This document shows positions 43,097-53,035 of a stretch of 64,000 nucleotides of DNA, piece by piece; positions within the stretch are counted from its first letter, which is position 1; every line of letters starts with the position of its first letter. This stretch comes from Bacteroides sp. (GTDB taxonomy: Bacteria; Bacteroidota; Bacteroidia; Bacteroidales; Bacteroidaceae). The notes beneath the pieces are model-generated. The model did not search any database and was not told the DNA's origin. It saw nothing but the letters and a program-made list of their open reading frames with translations. The DNA is taken from assembly GCF_030151085.1 (NCBI RefSeq), contig NZ_JASLER010000006.1:1-64000 (forward strand). Reading direction: 5' to 3'. A program made the translations under genes and the position numbers.

Positions 43097-44344
43097 ATGG
43101 AACGGAAGTTTATAATTATAGGAATGAATGATAACCGGGAACCTTTCTTCCCGCCGGAAGTGTTATCACATATACGGCAAGGGAAAGTATTCTCAGGTGG
43201 CATACGGCATAAGAATATAGTAAAAGACTTATTGCCTGAACAGGCGGAATGGATATCCATTACCGTACCATTAGATAACGTATTTGCCTGCTATGAGAAG
43301 GTCTTTACAGAAACAGAAGAGACAATCATTGTCTTTGCTTCCGGTGACCCGCTGTTTTTCGGCTTTGCCAATACAGTAAAGCGGAAACTGCCTGATGCGA
43401 AAATTCGTCTTTATCCCACTTTCAATTCCTTGCAAACCTTGGCGCACCGCCTCGTGATGCCCTACGACGACATGCGCACCGTTTCACTGACCGGTCGCCC
43501 GTGGCAGGAATTCGACCGTGCCCTCATAGAACGAGTACCCAAAATCGGCATTCTTACTGACCGCGAACATACTCCTGCCACCATTGCCGAACGTATGCTG
43601 GCGTATGGCTACACCTATTATATAATGTATATAGGCGAACACCTCGGCAATCCCGAAAAAGAACGCATACGCCGCATGACTCCCGAAGAAGCGACACAAA
43701 GTACCTTCGAGCACCCCAATAACCTGATACTCGATACAGAATCGTTCTGCCACTTTACCGAAACGGATACAACAAGCGAGCGCCCCCGCCTCTCTCGCCC
43801 CTTCGGCATTCCCGACGAGCAATTTGCCCATCTGGACGGACGTGACCGTATGATAACGAAATCCCCCATCCGTCTGCTTACCTTGCAGACCTTGGAATTG
43901 AACCGCCGCCGCGTATTTTGGGACATCGGTTTCTGTACCGGTTCAGTCTCCATCGAAGCGCGACTGCAATTTCCACATCTTACTGTAGTCGCCTTTGAAA
44001 TACGTCCCGAAGGCAAGGAACTGATGGATATAAACACCCGTCGTTTCGGAGCTCCGGGCATCACAGCAGTTATAGGCGATTTCCTGCAAACGGAGATCAG
44101 CTCCTATCCCCGCCCCGATGCCATCTTTATTGGCGGACATGGCGGACATCTGAAAGAGATATTGGCAAAAGCGAAAGAAGTACTGCAACCCGGTGGCTGT
44201 ATAGTTTTCAACTCCGTTTCAGAAGAGAGCAAAGCCGCATTCAGCGAAGGCGTCGAAAACCTTGAAATGATGCTGCATCCTTCTCTCTGCATAGCCCTGA
44301 ATGATTATAACCCAATTGAAATTATGAAAGCAACGCTTTCTTAA
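43097..44344 (+). CDS. cobL: Precorrin-6Y C5,15-methyltransferase/decarboxylase (CbiE-CbiT fusion)
   Basis: The product has 415 residues from the ATG at 43097; a GTG at 43076 is open but lies in a repeat-like linker. The first half is CbiE ('FIIIGMNDNREPFFPPEVLSHI', 'IIVFASGDPLFFGFANTV', 'TVSLTGRPWQEFDRALIE'). The second half is CbiT ('TLELNRRRVFWDIGFCTGSVSIEARLQFPHLTVVAFEIRPEG', 'PDAIFIGGHGGHLKEIL'), with an SAM-binding glycine-type loop. Together they methylate C5 and C15 and decarboxylate the acetate side chain. It lies between the CbiH-CbiC and CbiG-CbiF fusions. Confidence 0.94.
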   Translation: MERKFIIIGMNDNREPFFPPEVLSHIRQGKVFSGGIRHKNIVKDLLPEQAEWISITVPLDNVFACYEKVFTETEETIIVFASGDPLFFGFANTVKRKLPDAKIRLYPTFNSLQTLAHRLVMPYDDMRTVSLTGRPWQEFDRALIERVPKIGILTDREHTPATIAERMLAYGYTYYIMYIGEHLGNPEKERIRRMTPEEATQSTFEHPNNLILDTESFCHFTETDTTSERPRLSRPFGIPDEQFAHLDGRDRMITKSPIRLLTLQTLELNRRRVFWDIGFCTGSVSIEARLQFPHLTVVAFEIRPEGKELMDINTRRFGAPGITAVIGDFLQTEISSYPRPDAIFIGGHGGHLKEILAKAKEVLQPGGCIVFNSVSEESKAAFSEGVENLEMMLHPSLCIALNDYNPIEIMKATLS

Positions 44345-44356
44345 ATATATATCTAA

Positions 44357-46213
44357 ATGAAAACAGCTATTATCCTTATTTCCGAAGCCGGACTGGACGC
44401 CGCGAAACTACTACGTGGCGAACTTCCGGAATCAGAAATTTTCACCCCCCGCAATGAAGAAGGGTGTACACATATTGAATCCATCAGTAGCTTTACCACA
44501 GAGAATTTCAACCGCTACGATGCCTTCATATTCATAGGAGCAATGGGGATTTGTGTACGTTCCATCGCCCCATGTCTAAAAAACAAATATACCGACCCTG
44601 CCATCGTATGTGTAGATAGCACAGGCAAATATGCAATTTCCGTACTTTCCGGACACATTGGCGGCGCCAATGAACTGACCAACCAAGTATCCACGATTCT
44701 TGGTGCCGAACCTGTAGTTACCACCCAAAGCGATCGCACCGGTTTGTGGGCACTCGATACTTTCCCGAAACGGTTTGACTGGTTCCCCATCATCAACGCA
44801 GATCCTTCGGCCCTCCTGATGGCCGAACTTGCCAAGACCAAAGAAGAGAAAATAAAGGCATGTATGAACGAACATATCGGCATCTTTGTAGCCGGCAAAC
44901 CCACTGCCCTGTTACTATTGGTCCGTGACGAAGGTACCGACTGGTTGGAAGCAAATCTGCCCCCCCATGTAACCGTATTCTATCGCGCCAAAGACATCAA
45001 GCCTTCCCGCTTCAAACTGATAATATCCGTATCTCCACAAATCCCTGATTTAGGCAACTATATGCCTATCATCTGCTTTGTCCCCAAAGTTCTGCACCTG
45101 GGCATCGGTCTTGCCCGCCAGGCTGGTCCTACACGGAAAGTTCAGGATGAAATCATAGATGTATTAAGAGACAATGGAATTATCTATCCTGCCCTCGCCT
45201 CTATCTCGACCATCGACGCAAAGAAAGATGAACCGGTGGTAAAGGCACTTAAAAGGAAGTTTCCCGTTCATTTCTATACCGCCGACCAGCTGGCACAAGT
45301 GGAAGTTCCCCATCCCAGCAAGACGGTCATGAAACACATGGGTACCCCCAGCGTAAGCGAAGCCGCCGCCATACTCAGTTCAGAGAATCCCCAACTGCTA
45401 CTGCCCAAAAAGAAAGGAGCAAACTATACAATGGCTGTCGCCATCGACATCAATGCGGTACGTCGCGGACATATCGAAATAGTAGGTGCCGGTCCGGGTG
45501 ACCCTGATCTGATTTCCGTACGTGGACGCCAAATGCTCGAAAAAGCGGATCTTATACTTTATGCCGGTAGCCTTGTTCCTAAAGAATTAACTCTCTGTGC
45601 CAAGCCCGGAGCTACTGTACGCAGTTCTGCATCTATGGACCTGGAAGAACAGTTTGCCTTAATGAAGGAATTCTATGATAGAGGTAAGTTCGTTGTACGC
45701 CTCCATACGGGTGACCCTTGCATCTATGGAGCCATTCAGGAGCAAATGAACTACTTCGACCAATATAATATGAGCTACCATATCACCCCCGGCATCTCCT
45801 CATTCCAAGCCGCCGCCGCCGCCCTGAAGTCGCAATTCACCATCCCTGAGAAAGTACAAAGCATCATCCTCACCCGAGGTGAAGGACGTACTCCGATGCC
45901 CGAACGTGAGCAACTGCACCTTATGGCACGCTCGCAAAGCACCATGTGCATCTTCCTCAGCGCAGGCATTGCCAAACAAGTGCAAGAGGAGCTTTTACAG
46001 GAATATCCCGAGAACACCCCTGTTGCCGTATGCTACCACCTGACCTGGAAAGATGAACGTATCTTCCGTGGCGAATTGAAAGATCTCGCCAAAATCATCA
46101 AAGAGAACAAACTGACCTTAACCACTATGATTGTTGTAGGCGAAGCCATCGGCAACCGTGAAGGTCTTTCCCGACTATATGCCCAAGAATTCAAACACCT
46201 CTTCCGCAAATAA
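44357..46213 (+). CDS. Fused CbiG and CbiF (precorrin-4 C11-methyltransferase)
   Basis: The product (618 aa) carries CbiG N-terminal ('FIFIGAMGICVRSIAP', 'VCVDSTGKYAISVLSGHIGGANELT', about 1-125), linker and CbiG C-terminal ('LGIGLARQAGPTRKVQDEII', about 235-350) regions. A CobM/CbiF methyltransferase follows (about 375-618: 'IVGAGPGDPDLISVRGRQML', 'VRLHTGDPCIYGAIQEQM', 'LTRGEGRTPMPEREQLH'). CbiG opens the delta-lactone of cobalt-precorrin-5A, the mark of the anaerobic route; CbiF methylates C11. Having consecutive enzymes in one chain may channel unstable intermediates. Confidence 0.94.
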   Translation: MKTAIILISEAGLDAAKLLRGELPESEIFTPRNEEGCTHIESISSFTTENFNRYDAFIFIGAMGICVRSIAPCLKNKYTDPAIVCVDSTGKYAISVLSGHIGGANELTNQVSTILGAEPVVTTQSDRTGLWALDTFPKRFDWFPIINADPSALLMAELAKTKEEKIKACMNEHIGIFVAGKPTALLLLVRDEGTDWLEANLPPHVTVFYRAKDIKPSRFKLIISVSPQIPDLGNYMPIICFVPKVLHLGIGLARQAGPTRKVQDEIIDVLRDNGIIYPALASISTIDAKKDEPVVKALKRKFPVHFYTADQLAQVEVPHPSKTVMKHMGTPSVSEAAAILSSENPQLLLPKKKGANYTMAVAIDINAVRRGHIEIVGAGPGDPDLISVRGRQMLEKADLILYAGSLVPKELTLCAKPGATVRSSASMDLEEQFALMKEFYDRGKFVVRLHTGDPCIYGAIQEQMNYFDQYNMSYHITPGISSFQAAAAALKSQFTIPEKVQSIILTRGEGRTPMPEREQLHLMARSQSTMCIFLSAGIAKQVQEELLQEYPENTPVAVCYHLTWKDERIFRGELKDLAKIIKENKLTLTTMIVVGEAIGNREGLSRLYAQEFKHLFRK

Positions 46214-46246
46214 ACATCATGAATCACTAAACACTAATCACTAAAA

Positions 46247-48139
46247 ATGATACTTATATTAGGCGGAACCACCGAAGGGCGTATAGCCGTCAAAACACTG
46301 GAAGAAGCAGGAAAAACCTACTACTACTCCACCAAAGGAAACGAACAAGAGATATTGCTGCACAACGGCATCCGCCTGCAAGGTGCGATGGATGTAGAGC
46401 AGACTGAAACCTTCTGTGTCCAAAACAGCATCAAGCTGATAATAGATGCCGCGCATCCTTTTGCCGAACAGCTTCATAAGACAATAGACCAGGTTGCCCG
46501 CGAATCCGGTATTCCCGTCATACGCTATGAGCGCATCTTCCCCGAACGGGACAAAGAAATCCTCTGGTGTCGGAACTATGAGGATGCCATCCGCTGTATC
46601 AAAACAAAAGAGATAGAAAGTGTGCTGGCACTTACCGGTGTACAAAGCATCGGCAAACTCAAAGCCCTTTGGCAAGATACCTTCTGCTATTTCCGAATCC
46701 TCGACCGTGATAGTTCCCGTGAACTAGCTGCTCAGGAAGGCTTTCCCGAAAACCGTCTTTGCTACTATCGCAGCGGAGAAGATGAACGTGCCTTGATGAA
46801 AGATCTGCGCCCCGAAGCCATACTTATCAAAGAAAGTGGCATATCCGGCGGATTTTGCGAGAAAGTGGAAGCCGCAAAAGCATTAGGTATAAACATTATT
46901 GCCATCATTTGTCCACCAACTCCTGAAAGCTTCATTCGTGTGAACGGGGAATATGGTTTGCGCCGAATGATTGAAAAACTGCTGCCCGATTTCTTCCCCC
47001 TACATAGCGGACTGACTACAGGTACCTGTGCCACCGCAGCAGCCGTAGCAGCCACCTGGGATATTTTGAATATCAAACTTCATAAACGTCCCAATGAGTT
47101 TCCTGTCGTATTGCCCAACAACGAAACGATTCTGGTTCCCGTAGAACCGCAAACCAGCCTTCCCCACTCTGACATACTTGAAAATGGTGATGGCATGTTT
47201 GAAATCGATGCTACAGTTATCAAAAATAGTGGAGACGACCCGGACATTACCAATGGTATGAAGATTATTGCCAATGTAGCCGTGCCCTTCCGATGTGATG
47301 ATCCATCTCCCGAAGAATCACAGCAAGAAGATTATAACATCATTGTGTGTGGTGGTGAAGGAATCGGTATCGTCACCATGCCCGGCTTGGGACTTGATAT
47401 TGGCGATTCTGCCATCAATCCCACACCTCGCAAGATGATTGAAGAGAATGTAAAAATGTGCCTTCGGTCACTGAAAGTTCCTATTCAACCCAACCCTATT
47501 GTGGTGACTATCTCCATCCCCGGTGGAGAAGAAATAGCCAAACGAACCTTTAATCCACGTTTAGGCATAGAAGGCGGAATCTCTATCGTCGGGACTTCGG
47601 GCATCGTGAAACCATTCTCTTCGGAGGCTTTTATAAGTTCCATCCGTAAATCAATGGAAGTAGCACTTGCTACCAATAGTCCTCGTATTGTAATCAGTTC
47701 CGGTGCAAAAAGCGAAAAGCATATCAAGGCATATTATCCTGAATTACCGGCACAAGCTTTTGTACAGTATGGCAATTTCATTGGGGAGACTTTGAAAATT
47801 GCCGATGAACTTCAAGTGCCCCATGTTACCCTTGCAGTAATGATCGGCAAAGCCGTGAAACTGGCGGATGGATATTTGGATACCCATAGCAAGAAAGGAG
47901 TAATGAACAAAGCTCTTATCTGCGATTTAGCTTTCCAAGCCGGATGTACGGATGAAACGCTCAATGCTATCGGGGAAATGAATTTGGCACGTCAACTTTG
48001 GGACATCATACCGAGCAGAGAGCTGAAGGGATTTTGCGATTTATTAATAAAACACTGCGGGCACTATTGCGCTCCATTATTACCTAATGGCGAACTTACC
48101 TTACTATTAATAACAGAAAACGGAGAAATATACATATGA
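46247..48139 (+). CDS. Fused CbiJ (precorrin-6A reductase) and CbiD (cobalt-precorrin-5B C1-methyltransferase)
   Basis: The product (630 aa) has an N-terminal CobK/CbiJ reductase (about 1-245: 'ILILGGTTEGRIAVKTLEEAG', 'IIDAAHPFAEQL', 'LLIKESGISGGF-like' segment 'ILIKESGISGGFCEKV'). The C-terminal CbiD domain (about 253-625) has 'LHSGLTTGTCATAAAVAATW', 'VCGGEGIGIVTMPGLGLDIGDSAINPTPRKMI' and 'SIVGTSGIVKPFSSEAF'. CbiD is specific to the anaerobic pathway. Its stop overlaps the start of the next gene by 4 bases. Confidence 0.94.
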   Translation: MILILGGTTEGRIAVKTLEEAGKTYYYSTKGNEQEILLHNGIRLQGAMDVEQTETFCVQNSIKLIIDAAHPFAEQLHKTIDQVARESGIPVIRYERIFPERDKEILWCRNYEDAIRCIKTKEIESVLALTGVQSIGKLKALWQDTFCYFRILDRDSSRELAAQEGFPENRLCYYRSGEDERALMKDLRPEAILIKESGISGGFCEKVEAAKALGINIIAIICPPTPESFIRVNGEYGLRRMIEKLLPDFFPLHSGLTTGTCATAAAVAATWDILNIKLHKRPNEFPVVLPNNETILVPVEPQTSLPHSDILENGDGMFEIDATVIKNSGDDPDITNGMKIIANVAVPFRCDDPSPEESQQEDYNIIVCGGEGIGIVTMPGLGLDIGDSAINPTPRKMIEENVKMCLRSLKVPIQPNPIVVTISIPGGEEIAKRTFNPRLGIEGGISIVGTSGIVKPFSSEAFISSIRKSMEVALATNSPRIVISSGAKSEKHIKAYYPELPAQAFVQYGNFIGETLKIADELQVPHVTLAVMIGKAVKLADGYLDTHSKKGVMNKALICDLAFQAGCTDETLNAIGEMNLARQLWDIIPSRELKGFCDLLIKHCGHYCAPLLPNGELTLLLITENGEIYI

Positions 48140-48813
48140 AAAAGAGTATCATAATCATTTATTTAGCCATAACTTCTTTGGCTACTTGGGCGCAATGCCC
48201 TGTATCTTTCCATGCAAAAACAGGAATCGGTACTTCTCATTTCTACGGTAAACACTCAGGAAGTGAGACCAAGATAGCCTACAAAGCAGGAATCGGTGCA
48301 GAATATGCGCTCAATAGAACATGGGTGCTACAATCTGCTTTAGAATTTGTTTCAATCGGAGGCAAAAGTGATATGGAGTATGTGGGAAATGCCAAAATGA
48401 ACGAACTATATCTACAAATACCCATAATGATGGCTGCAAGGCTTAATCTTGGGAAAAATTACCATGCCTCGTTGAGTGTAGGTCCATACGTAGCAGTAGG
48501 TGTAGGTGGTAAAACAACCGGTGAGATGTACGACTACAGCAGCAGCCGCCCATCTTCCGGTAATTACCGTTTCAAGTTAGATACCTTCGGCAGCCTTATA
48601 GATAATAATATGGGTAATGACCGCTTTGATGCAGGTATCGCTATGGGTATCAGCATTGAATATCATAGATTTATCATTGGAGCTGAAGCTCAGGTAGGAT
48701 TTATTACTGTCAATAAGCAATTGAATCAGATAGTGAACCCAGATGGATATAATGGAGAATATCTTCCAAAGAACTTTGCTTCATTCTTTACACTCGGTTA
48801 TAGATTTTGGTAA
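48136..48813 (+). CDS. Outer membrane beta-barrel (PorT/OmpA-barrel-like) protein
   Basis: This 225-residue protein has a signal peptide (about 1-19, 'ATWAQ') and alternating beta-strands with aromatic girdles, e.g. 'FHAKTGIGTSHFYG', 'AGIGAEYALNRTWVLQSALEFVSIGG', 'LYLQIPIMMAARLN' and a final strand ending 'FFTLGYRFW' with terminal aromatic residue. This is the small eight-strand barrel family common in Bacteroidetes. Its ATG overlaps the CbiJ-CbiD stop (ATGA), so it is translationally coupled to the corrin cassette although no link to B12 is known. Confidence 0.85.
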   Translation: MKKSIIIIYLAITSLATWAQCPVSFHAKTGIGTSHFYGKHSGSETKIAYKAGIGAEYALNRTWVLQSALEFVSIGGKSDMEYVGNAKMNELYLQIPIMMAARLNLGKNYHASLSVGPYVAVGVGGKTTGEMYDYSSSRPSSGNYRFKLDTFGSLIDNNMGNDRFDAGIAMGISIEYHRFIIGAEAQVGFITVNKQLNQIVNPDGYNGEYLPKNFASFFTLGYRFW

Positions 48814-48834
48814 TAATGCAATGATTTCGGCATG

Positions 48835-50202
48835 TCATGCCAACTGCCCGGTCTCTTTCCGCTTCATCTCCGAAAGTACTCCACAGGTTAATGGAATAGC
48901 AAGGAAGAAGGTCAATAAATCAGCGGAAGCCTGACACATTTCTACCCCTTTCAATCCCAAATAGTAGGGAAGAATAAAGATGAGCGGAATAAAGAACAAT
49001 CCTTGGCGGGCCGAAGAAAGTATAGTGGCGCGAATCGGTTTACGGATAGTTTGAAGCATCATATTACTTACTACTATCCATGCGCCAAGGGGATAAGTAA
49101 TGAATTGCCAACGTAGAGCCGCAGCTCCGGTAGCTATTACTGCCGGATCTCCTTTACGGAATACAGAGACTATTTGTTCAGCATATCCCATACCGGCAAT
49201 CGCGCAAACCAATAAGAAAAAGAAGCCTACCTTCACGCAGAACCAAAAACCTTGACGGACACGAGCGTATAATCCGGCTCCATAATTGAAGCCACATACA
49301 GGTTGGAATCCTTGTCCAAAACCAATCAGGAAAGCATTGATAAACATCGAGATGCGGGTTACTATAGACATACCCGCAATAGCTGCATCGCCATAAGCTC
49401 CGGCAGCTACATTCAAAAGAGTAGTTGCCACGCTTGCCAACCCTTGCCGTGCAAGAGAAGGAGTACCACCCCCTATGATTTCTTTTATAAAGGCAAGAGT
49501 AGGCGTAAAGTTTCTATATCGAATCCGGATATTACCGCCTTTACGTGCCATATACAACAAAAGAGAAAAACTGCACATCTGACTGATAACAGTGGCCAAT
49601 GCCGCACCGGATATTCCCATATCACATACAAAAATCAAAATCGGATCAAGTATTACATTGATTACCGCCCCACTCACAATGCCTACCATAGCGTATGCCG
49701 CATTCCCTTGAAAACGTATCTGGTTATTCAATACCAATGAAGATGTCATAAAGGGAGTACCTATCAGAATAATGCCTAAATAACGTTCTGTATAAGGTAG
49801 AATGGTTGGGGTAGAACCTAATAAAATGGATAAAGGAGTTAGAAAGATCAAGCCCAAAACAGCCAAGAAGATTCCTACAAACAAAGCAAAGAAGAATCCG
49901 GTAGCCGCCATTTTTTCTGCATTTTCTGTTTCTTGTGCACCCAGCTTACGAGACATGTAGTTGCCCGAACCATGACCAAAGAAGAAACCAACTGCCTGAA
50001 TGATGGACATTACTGCAAATACAATACCTACTGCTGCCGTAGATTGTGTATTGATTTTACCCACAAAATAAGTATCTGCCATATTATAAAACGAGGTCAC
50101 CAACATACTGATTATCGTAGGTATTGCCAATGATATGATTAATCTGGGAACTGGTGCAGTGGTCAGACGGATATATTTATCTTTTGCAGAGTCATGAATC
50201 AT
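48835..50202 (-). CDS. MATE-family multidrug exporter
   Basis: The 455-residue protein has twelve predicted membrane helices in two halves and MATE hallmarks: 'LIISLAIPTIISMLVTSFYNMADTYFVGKI' at the N-terminus, 'GHGSGNYMSRKLGAQETENAEK', and 'GFGQGFQPVCGFNYGAGLYARVRQGF' in the second half. Such proteins export drugs or metabolites using Na+ or H+ gradients. It is convergent with the barrel gene (21-base gap) and has its own promoter element at 50225-50232. Confidence 0.93.
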   Translation of the reverse strand: MIHDSAKDKYIRLTTAPVPRLIISLAIPTIISMLVTSFYNMADTYFVGKINTQSTAAVGIVFAVMSIIQAVGFFFGHGSGNYMSRKLGAQETENAEKMAATGFFFALFVGIFLAVLGLIFLTPLSILLGSTPTILPYTERYLGIILIGTPFMTSSLVLNNQIRFQGNAAYAMVGIVSGAVINVILDPILIFVCDMGISGAALATVISQMCSFSLLLYMARKGGNIRIRYRNFTPTLAFIKEIIGGGTPSLARQGLASVATTLLNVAAGAYGDAAIAGMSIVTRISMFINAFLIGFGQGFQPVCGFNYGAGLYARVRQGFWFCVKVGFFFLLVCAIAGMGYAEQIVSVFRKGDPAVIATGAAALRWQFITYPLGAWIVVSNMMLQTIRKPIRATILSSARQGLFFIPLIFILPYYLGLKGVEMCQASADLLTFFLAIPLTCGVLSEMKRKETGQLA

Positions 50203-50224
50203 AAGAACTATCTTTTACCAGCTA

Positions 50225-50232
50225 CAAAGATA
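50225..50232 (-). promoter_or_regulatory. -7 promoter element of the MATE gene
   Basis: The minus strand reads TATCTTTG, 23 bases before the MATE start codon. Confidence 0.6.
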
Positions 50233-50309
50233 CACAAAATCTGGTGTGTTTCTGTAATAAGGGTAACTATGTCTGTAATTCATCTACAAAGGAAATCTTT
50301 TGCTTCCCC

Positions 50310-50317
50310 TATTTTTG
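50310..50317 (+). promoter_or_regulatory. -7 promoter element of the secreted hydrolase gene
   Basis: TATTTTTG fits TAnnTTTG and lies 46 bases before the hydrolase ATG at 50364. It also shows that the more upstream in-frame start region is not used. Confidence 0.5.
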
Positions 50318-50363
50318 CAGTGTAGAAAAAACATTGTTAGACAAATCATTAATACAAAAAAGA

Positions 50364-51392
50364 ATGAAACGATTATTACTATTAGTGGCTGTGTTTTCGA
50401 CGGTATTGGGCACAAGCCTTTCTTTCGCACAGACCGATGCGGATAACTTTTATAAGAGTAACAAGGTAAAAATGGAAGCAATATCATTTTCCAACCTGTA
50501 TAAAATGAAGATAGTAGGAAATCTCTTTTTACCAGAAGATATGAAGGAAGGCGAAAAACGGCCAGCCATCATTGTGGGACATCCGATGGGAGCTGTCAAA
50601 GAACAGAGTGCCAACCTATATGCCACAAAAATGGCAGAACGGGGCTTTGTCACCCTTTCCATCGACCTGTCTTTCTGGGGAGGAAGCGAGGGGGATCCGC
50701 GCAATGCAGTCGCCCCCGATCTTTATGCAGAAGCTTTCAGTGCAGCAGTCGATTACCTCGGCACGCGCCCGTTTATCAACCGTGAGCACATCGGTGCCAT
50801 CGGTATTTGTGGCAGTGGTAGCTTCGCCATTAGTGCTGCCAAAATTGATCCCCGATTAAAAGCTATCGCCACTATCAGTATGTACGATATGGGAGCCGCC
50901 AACCGCAACAGTCTGAAACACTCCCTCACCTTGGAACAACGTAAAAAAATCATGGTCGACGCTGCCGAGCAGCGTTATGTAGAATTCGCAGGTGGAGAAA
51001 CGAAGTATACCAGCGGTACTCAGCATGAAATAACAGAGCAGTCTGATCCGATAGCAAGGGAATTTTATGAATTCTATCGTACACCGCGTGGAGAATTTAC
51101 TCCCGAAGGAGCCACACCACAGACCACCACTCATCCTACACTGAGCAGCAATGTAAAGTTCATGAATTTCTATCCTTTTAATGATATCGAAACCATCTCA
51201 CCCCGTCCGCTGCTTTTCATCACCGGCGAAAATGCCCATTCGCGCGAATTCAGTGAAGATGCCTACAAACGTGCTGCCGAACCGAAAGAGCTCTACATTG
51301 TACCCGGTGCCGGACATGTGGACCTCTACGATCGTACGTCCCTTATTCCATTCAACAAACTGGAATCTTTCTTCAAGGAATATATGAAATAA
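50364..51392 (+). CDS. Secreted alpha/beta hydrolase (dienelactone-hydrolase-like)
   Basis: From the ATG at 50364 the protein has 342 residues with a signal peptide (about 1-23, 'LSFAQ'). The alpha/beta hydrolase core has 'PAIIVGHPMGAVKEQSANLYATKMAERGFVTLSIDLSFWGGSEG', the nucleophile elbow 'IGAIGICGSGSFAISAAK', in which Cys stands at the usual Ser position as in dienelactone hydrolases, and a C-terminal His in 'VPGAGHVDLYDR'. The substrate is unknown. A strong terminator follows. Confidence 0.85.
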   Translation: MKRLLLLVAVFSTVLGTSLSFAQTDADNFYKSNKVKMEAISFSNLYKMKIVGNLFLPEDMKEGEKRPAIIVGHPMGAVKEQSANLYATKMAERGFVTLSIDLSFWGGSEGDPRNAVAPDLYAEAFSAAVDYLGTRPFINREHIGAIGICGSGSFAISAAKIDPRLKAIATISMYDMGAANRNSLKHSLTLEQRKKIMVDAAEQRYVEFAGGETKYTSGTQHEITEQSDPIAREFYEFYRTPRGEFTPEGATPQTTTHPTLSSNVKFMNFYPFNDIETISPRPLLFITGENAHSREFSEDAYKRAAEPKELYIVPGAGHVDLYDRTSLIPFNKLESFFKEYMK

Positions 51393-51427
51393 TATAGGAG
51401 GAATTATATTGCTTCTTTATGGATGTA

Positions 51428-51478
51428 GAAAAGTGAGGGGATGTTTCTTTCAGAATCATCCCCTCACTTTTCTATTTT
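51428..51478. terminator. Terminator between the hydrolase and catalase genes
   Basis: Arms 51428-51443 and 51457-51472 (GAAAAGTGAGGGGATG with its exact reverse complement) pair over 16 bp, and TATTTTT follows on the plus strand. On the minus strand T-poor sequence follows, so it mainly serves the hydrolase gene but may also end the catalase transcript. Confidence 0.9.
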
Positions 51479-51483
51479 TCTAA

Positions 51484-52995
51484 TCACATGGTCCTAGTTG
51501 CCCAAAGACGATCTTTTTCTGTCATAGCAGCAAGTTCTTCCACCCGCTTCATATCCAGTTTCAATCCTTCGGCAATACGTGTTCCATAATCCTTATCTGC
51601 CAGATAGCAATGCGCAGCATGACGATATTTTACATTATCGGTCACCGGCATAATATCCGCAACTGTATTATTGATTAAAGCCTGTTTCTTATCTTCCGTC
51701 ATCAAACGATAAAGATCGCCCGGTTGATAAAAACAATTATCAGTTTTGTCATCGTAGGGGCTGTAATGATCTATTGCACCATCCACAGGCAAGGCAGGAT
51801 GACGGTATTCAGGTTGTTCTTCCCACTCGCCAAAGCCATTGGGAGCATATCCTTTTGTTGCACCATAATTACCATCTACACGCATCAATCCGTCACGATG
51901 ATAGCTATGTACCGGACAATGTGCTTGGTTAACGGGGATTTGGTCATGGTTCACACCTAAACGATAACGCTGTGCATCCCCATAAGAAAAGAGACGTCCT
52001 TGCAGCAACTTGTCAGGTGAAAGTCCTATACCTGGTACGAGGTGGGTAGGTGCAAAAGCTGCTTGTTCTACATCAGCGAAGTAATTTTCAGGATTACGAT
52101 TCAGCTCTAATACACCTACCTCAATCAGCGGATAATCTTTATGACTCCATGTTTTGGTTATATCAAACGGATTCTCTTTATAGTGCTGAGCTTGCTCCTC
52201 GGTCATGATTTGAAAGTACAATGTCCATTTCGGAAAGTCTTTATGCTCAATAGCTTCAAACAAATCACGCTGATGACTTTCACGATCTTTGGCTATGATG
52301 GCAGCTGATTCTTCATTAGTCAAATTTTTAATACCTTGTTGGGTTCTCAAGTGAAATTTTACCCATACGCGAGCACCACCCTTATTAATCAGGCTATAAG
52401 TATGGCTACCAAAACCATGCATGTGTCGATAGGATGCCGGAATACCACGGTCTGACATTACTATGGTAACTTGATGCAAAGCTTCAGGCAACATTGTCCA
52501 ATAATCCCAGTTGTTTTGTGGAGATCGTAAATTAGTCTTCGGATCACGTTTTACTGCATGATTCAAGTCCGGAAATTGCATCGGATCGCGAATAAAAAAT
52601 ACGGGAGTATTATTTCCTACTAAATCCCAGTTTCCTTCTTCAGTATAAAATTTAATGGCAAAACCACGGATATCACGTTCGGCATCAGCAGCACCGCGCT
52701 CCCCGGCTACAGTAGAAAAACGGATAAAAAGATCTGTCTTTTTACCTATCTCAGAAAAAAGCTTGGCACAAGTATATTGAGTCACATCATGGGTCGTAGT
52801 AAAATTACCAAAAGCACCACTACCCTTAGCATGCATTCGCCTTTCCGGAATAACTTCACGATCAAAATGGGCCAACTTTTCCATCAGCCAAGTGTCTTGC
52901 ATCATTATAGGACCACGAGAACCTGCAGTTTGAGAATTACGATTATCCGACACAGGAGCTCCTACTTCAGTAGTTAGTTTCTTTTGTTCTTCCAT
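51484..52995 (-). CDS. katA: Heme catalase
   Basis: The 503-residue enzyme breaks down hydrogen peroxide. It shows the clade signatures '[32 protein letters not shown]' with the distal His, '[48 protein letters not shown]', '[19 protein letters not shown]', and the proximal heme ligand segment '[17 protein letters not shown]'. Length is that of small-subunit catalases. It stands alone on the minus strand between a terminator and the ABC importer genes. Confidence 0.97.
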   Translation of the reverse strand: MEEQKKLTTEVGAPVSDNRNSQTAGSRGPIMMQDTWLMEKLAHFDREVIPERRMHAKGSGAFGNFTTTHDVTQYTCAKLFSEIGKKTDLFIRFSTVAGERGAADAERDIRGFAIKFYTEEGNWDLVGNNTPVFFIRDPMQFPDLNHAVKRDPKTNLRSPQNNWDYWTMLPEALHQVTIVMSDRGIPASYRHMHGFGSHTYSLINKGGARVWVKFHLRTQQGIKNLTNEESAAIIAKDRESHQRDLFEAIEHKDFPKWTLYFQIMTEEQAQHYKENPFDITKTWSHKDYPLIEVGVLELNRNPENYFADVEQAAFAPTHLVPGIGLSPDKLLQGRLFSYGDAQRYRLGVNHDQIPVNQAHCPVHSYHRDGLMRVDGNYGATKGYAPNGFGEWEEQPEYRHPALPVDGAIDHYSPYDDKTDNCFYQPGDLYRLMTEDKKQALINNTVADIMPVTDNVKYRHAAHCYLADKDYGTRIAEGLKLDMKRVEELAAMTEKDRLWATRTM

Positions 52996-53035
52996 ACTAT
53001 TAGTTTTAAAATTGAACTTATTACAAATATAGTGT

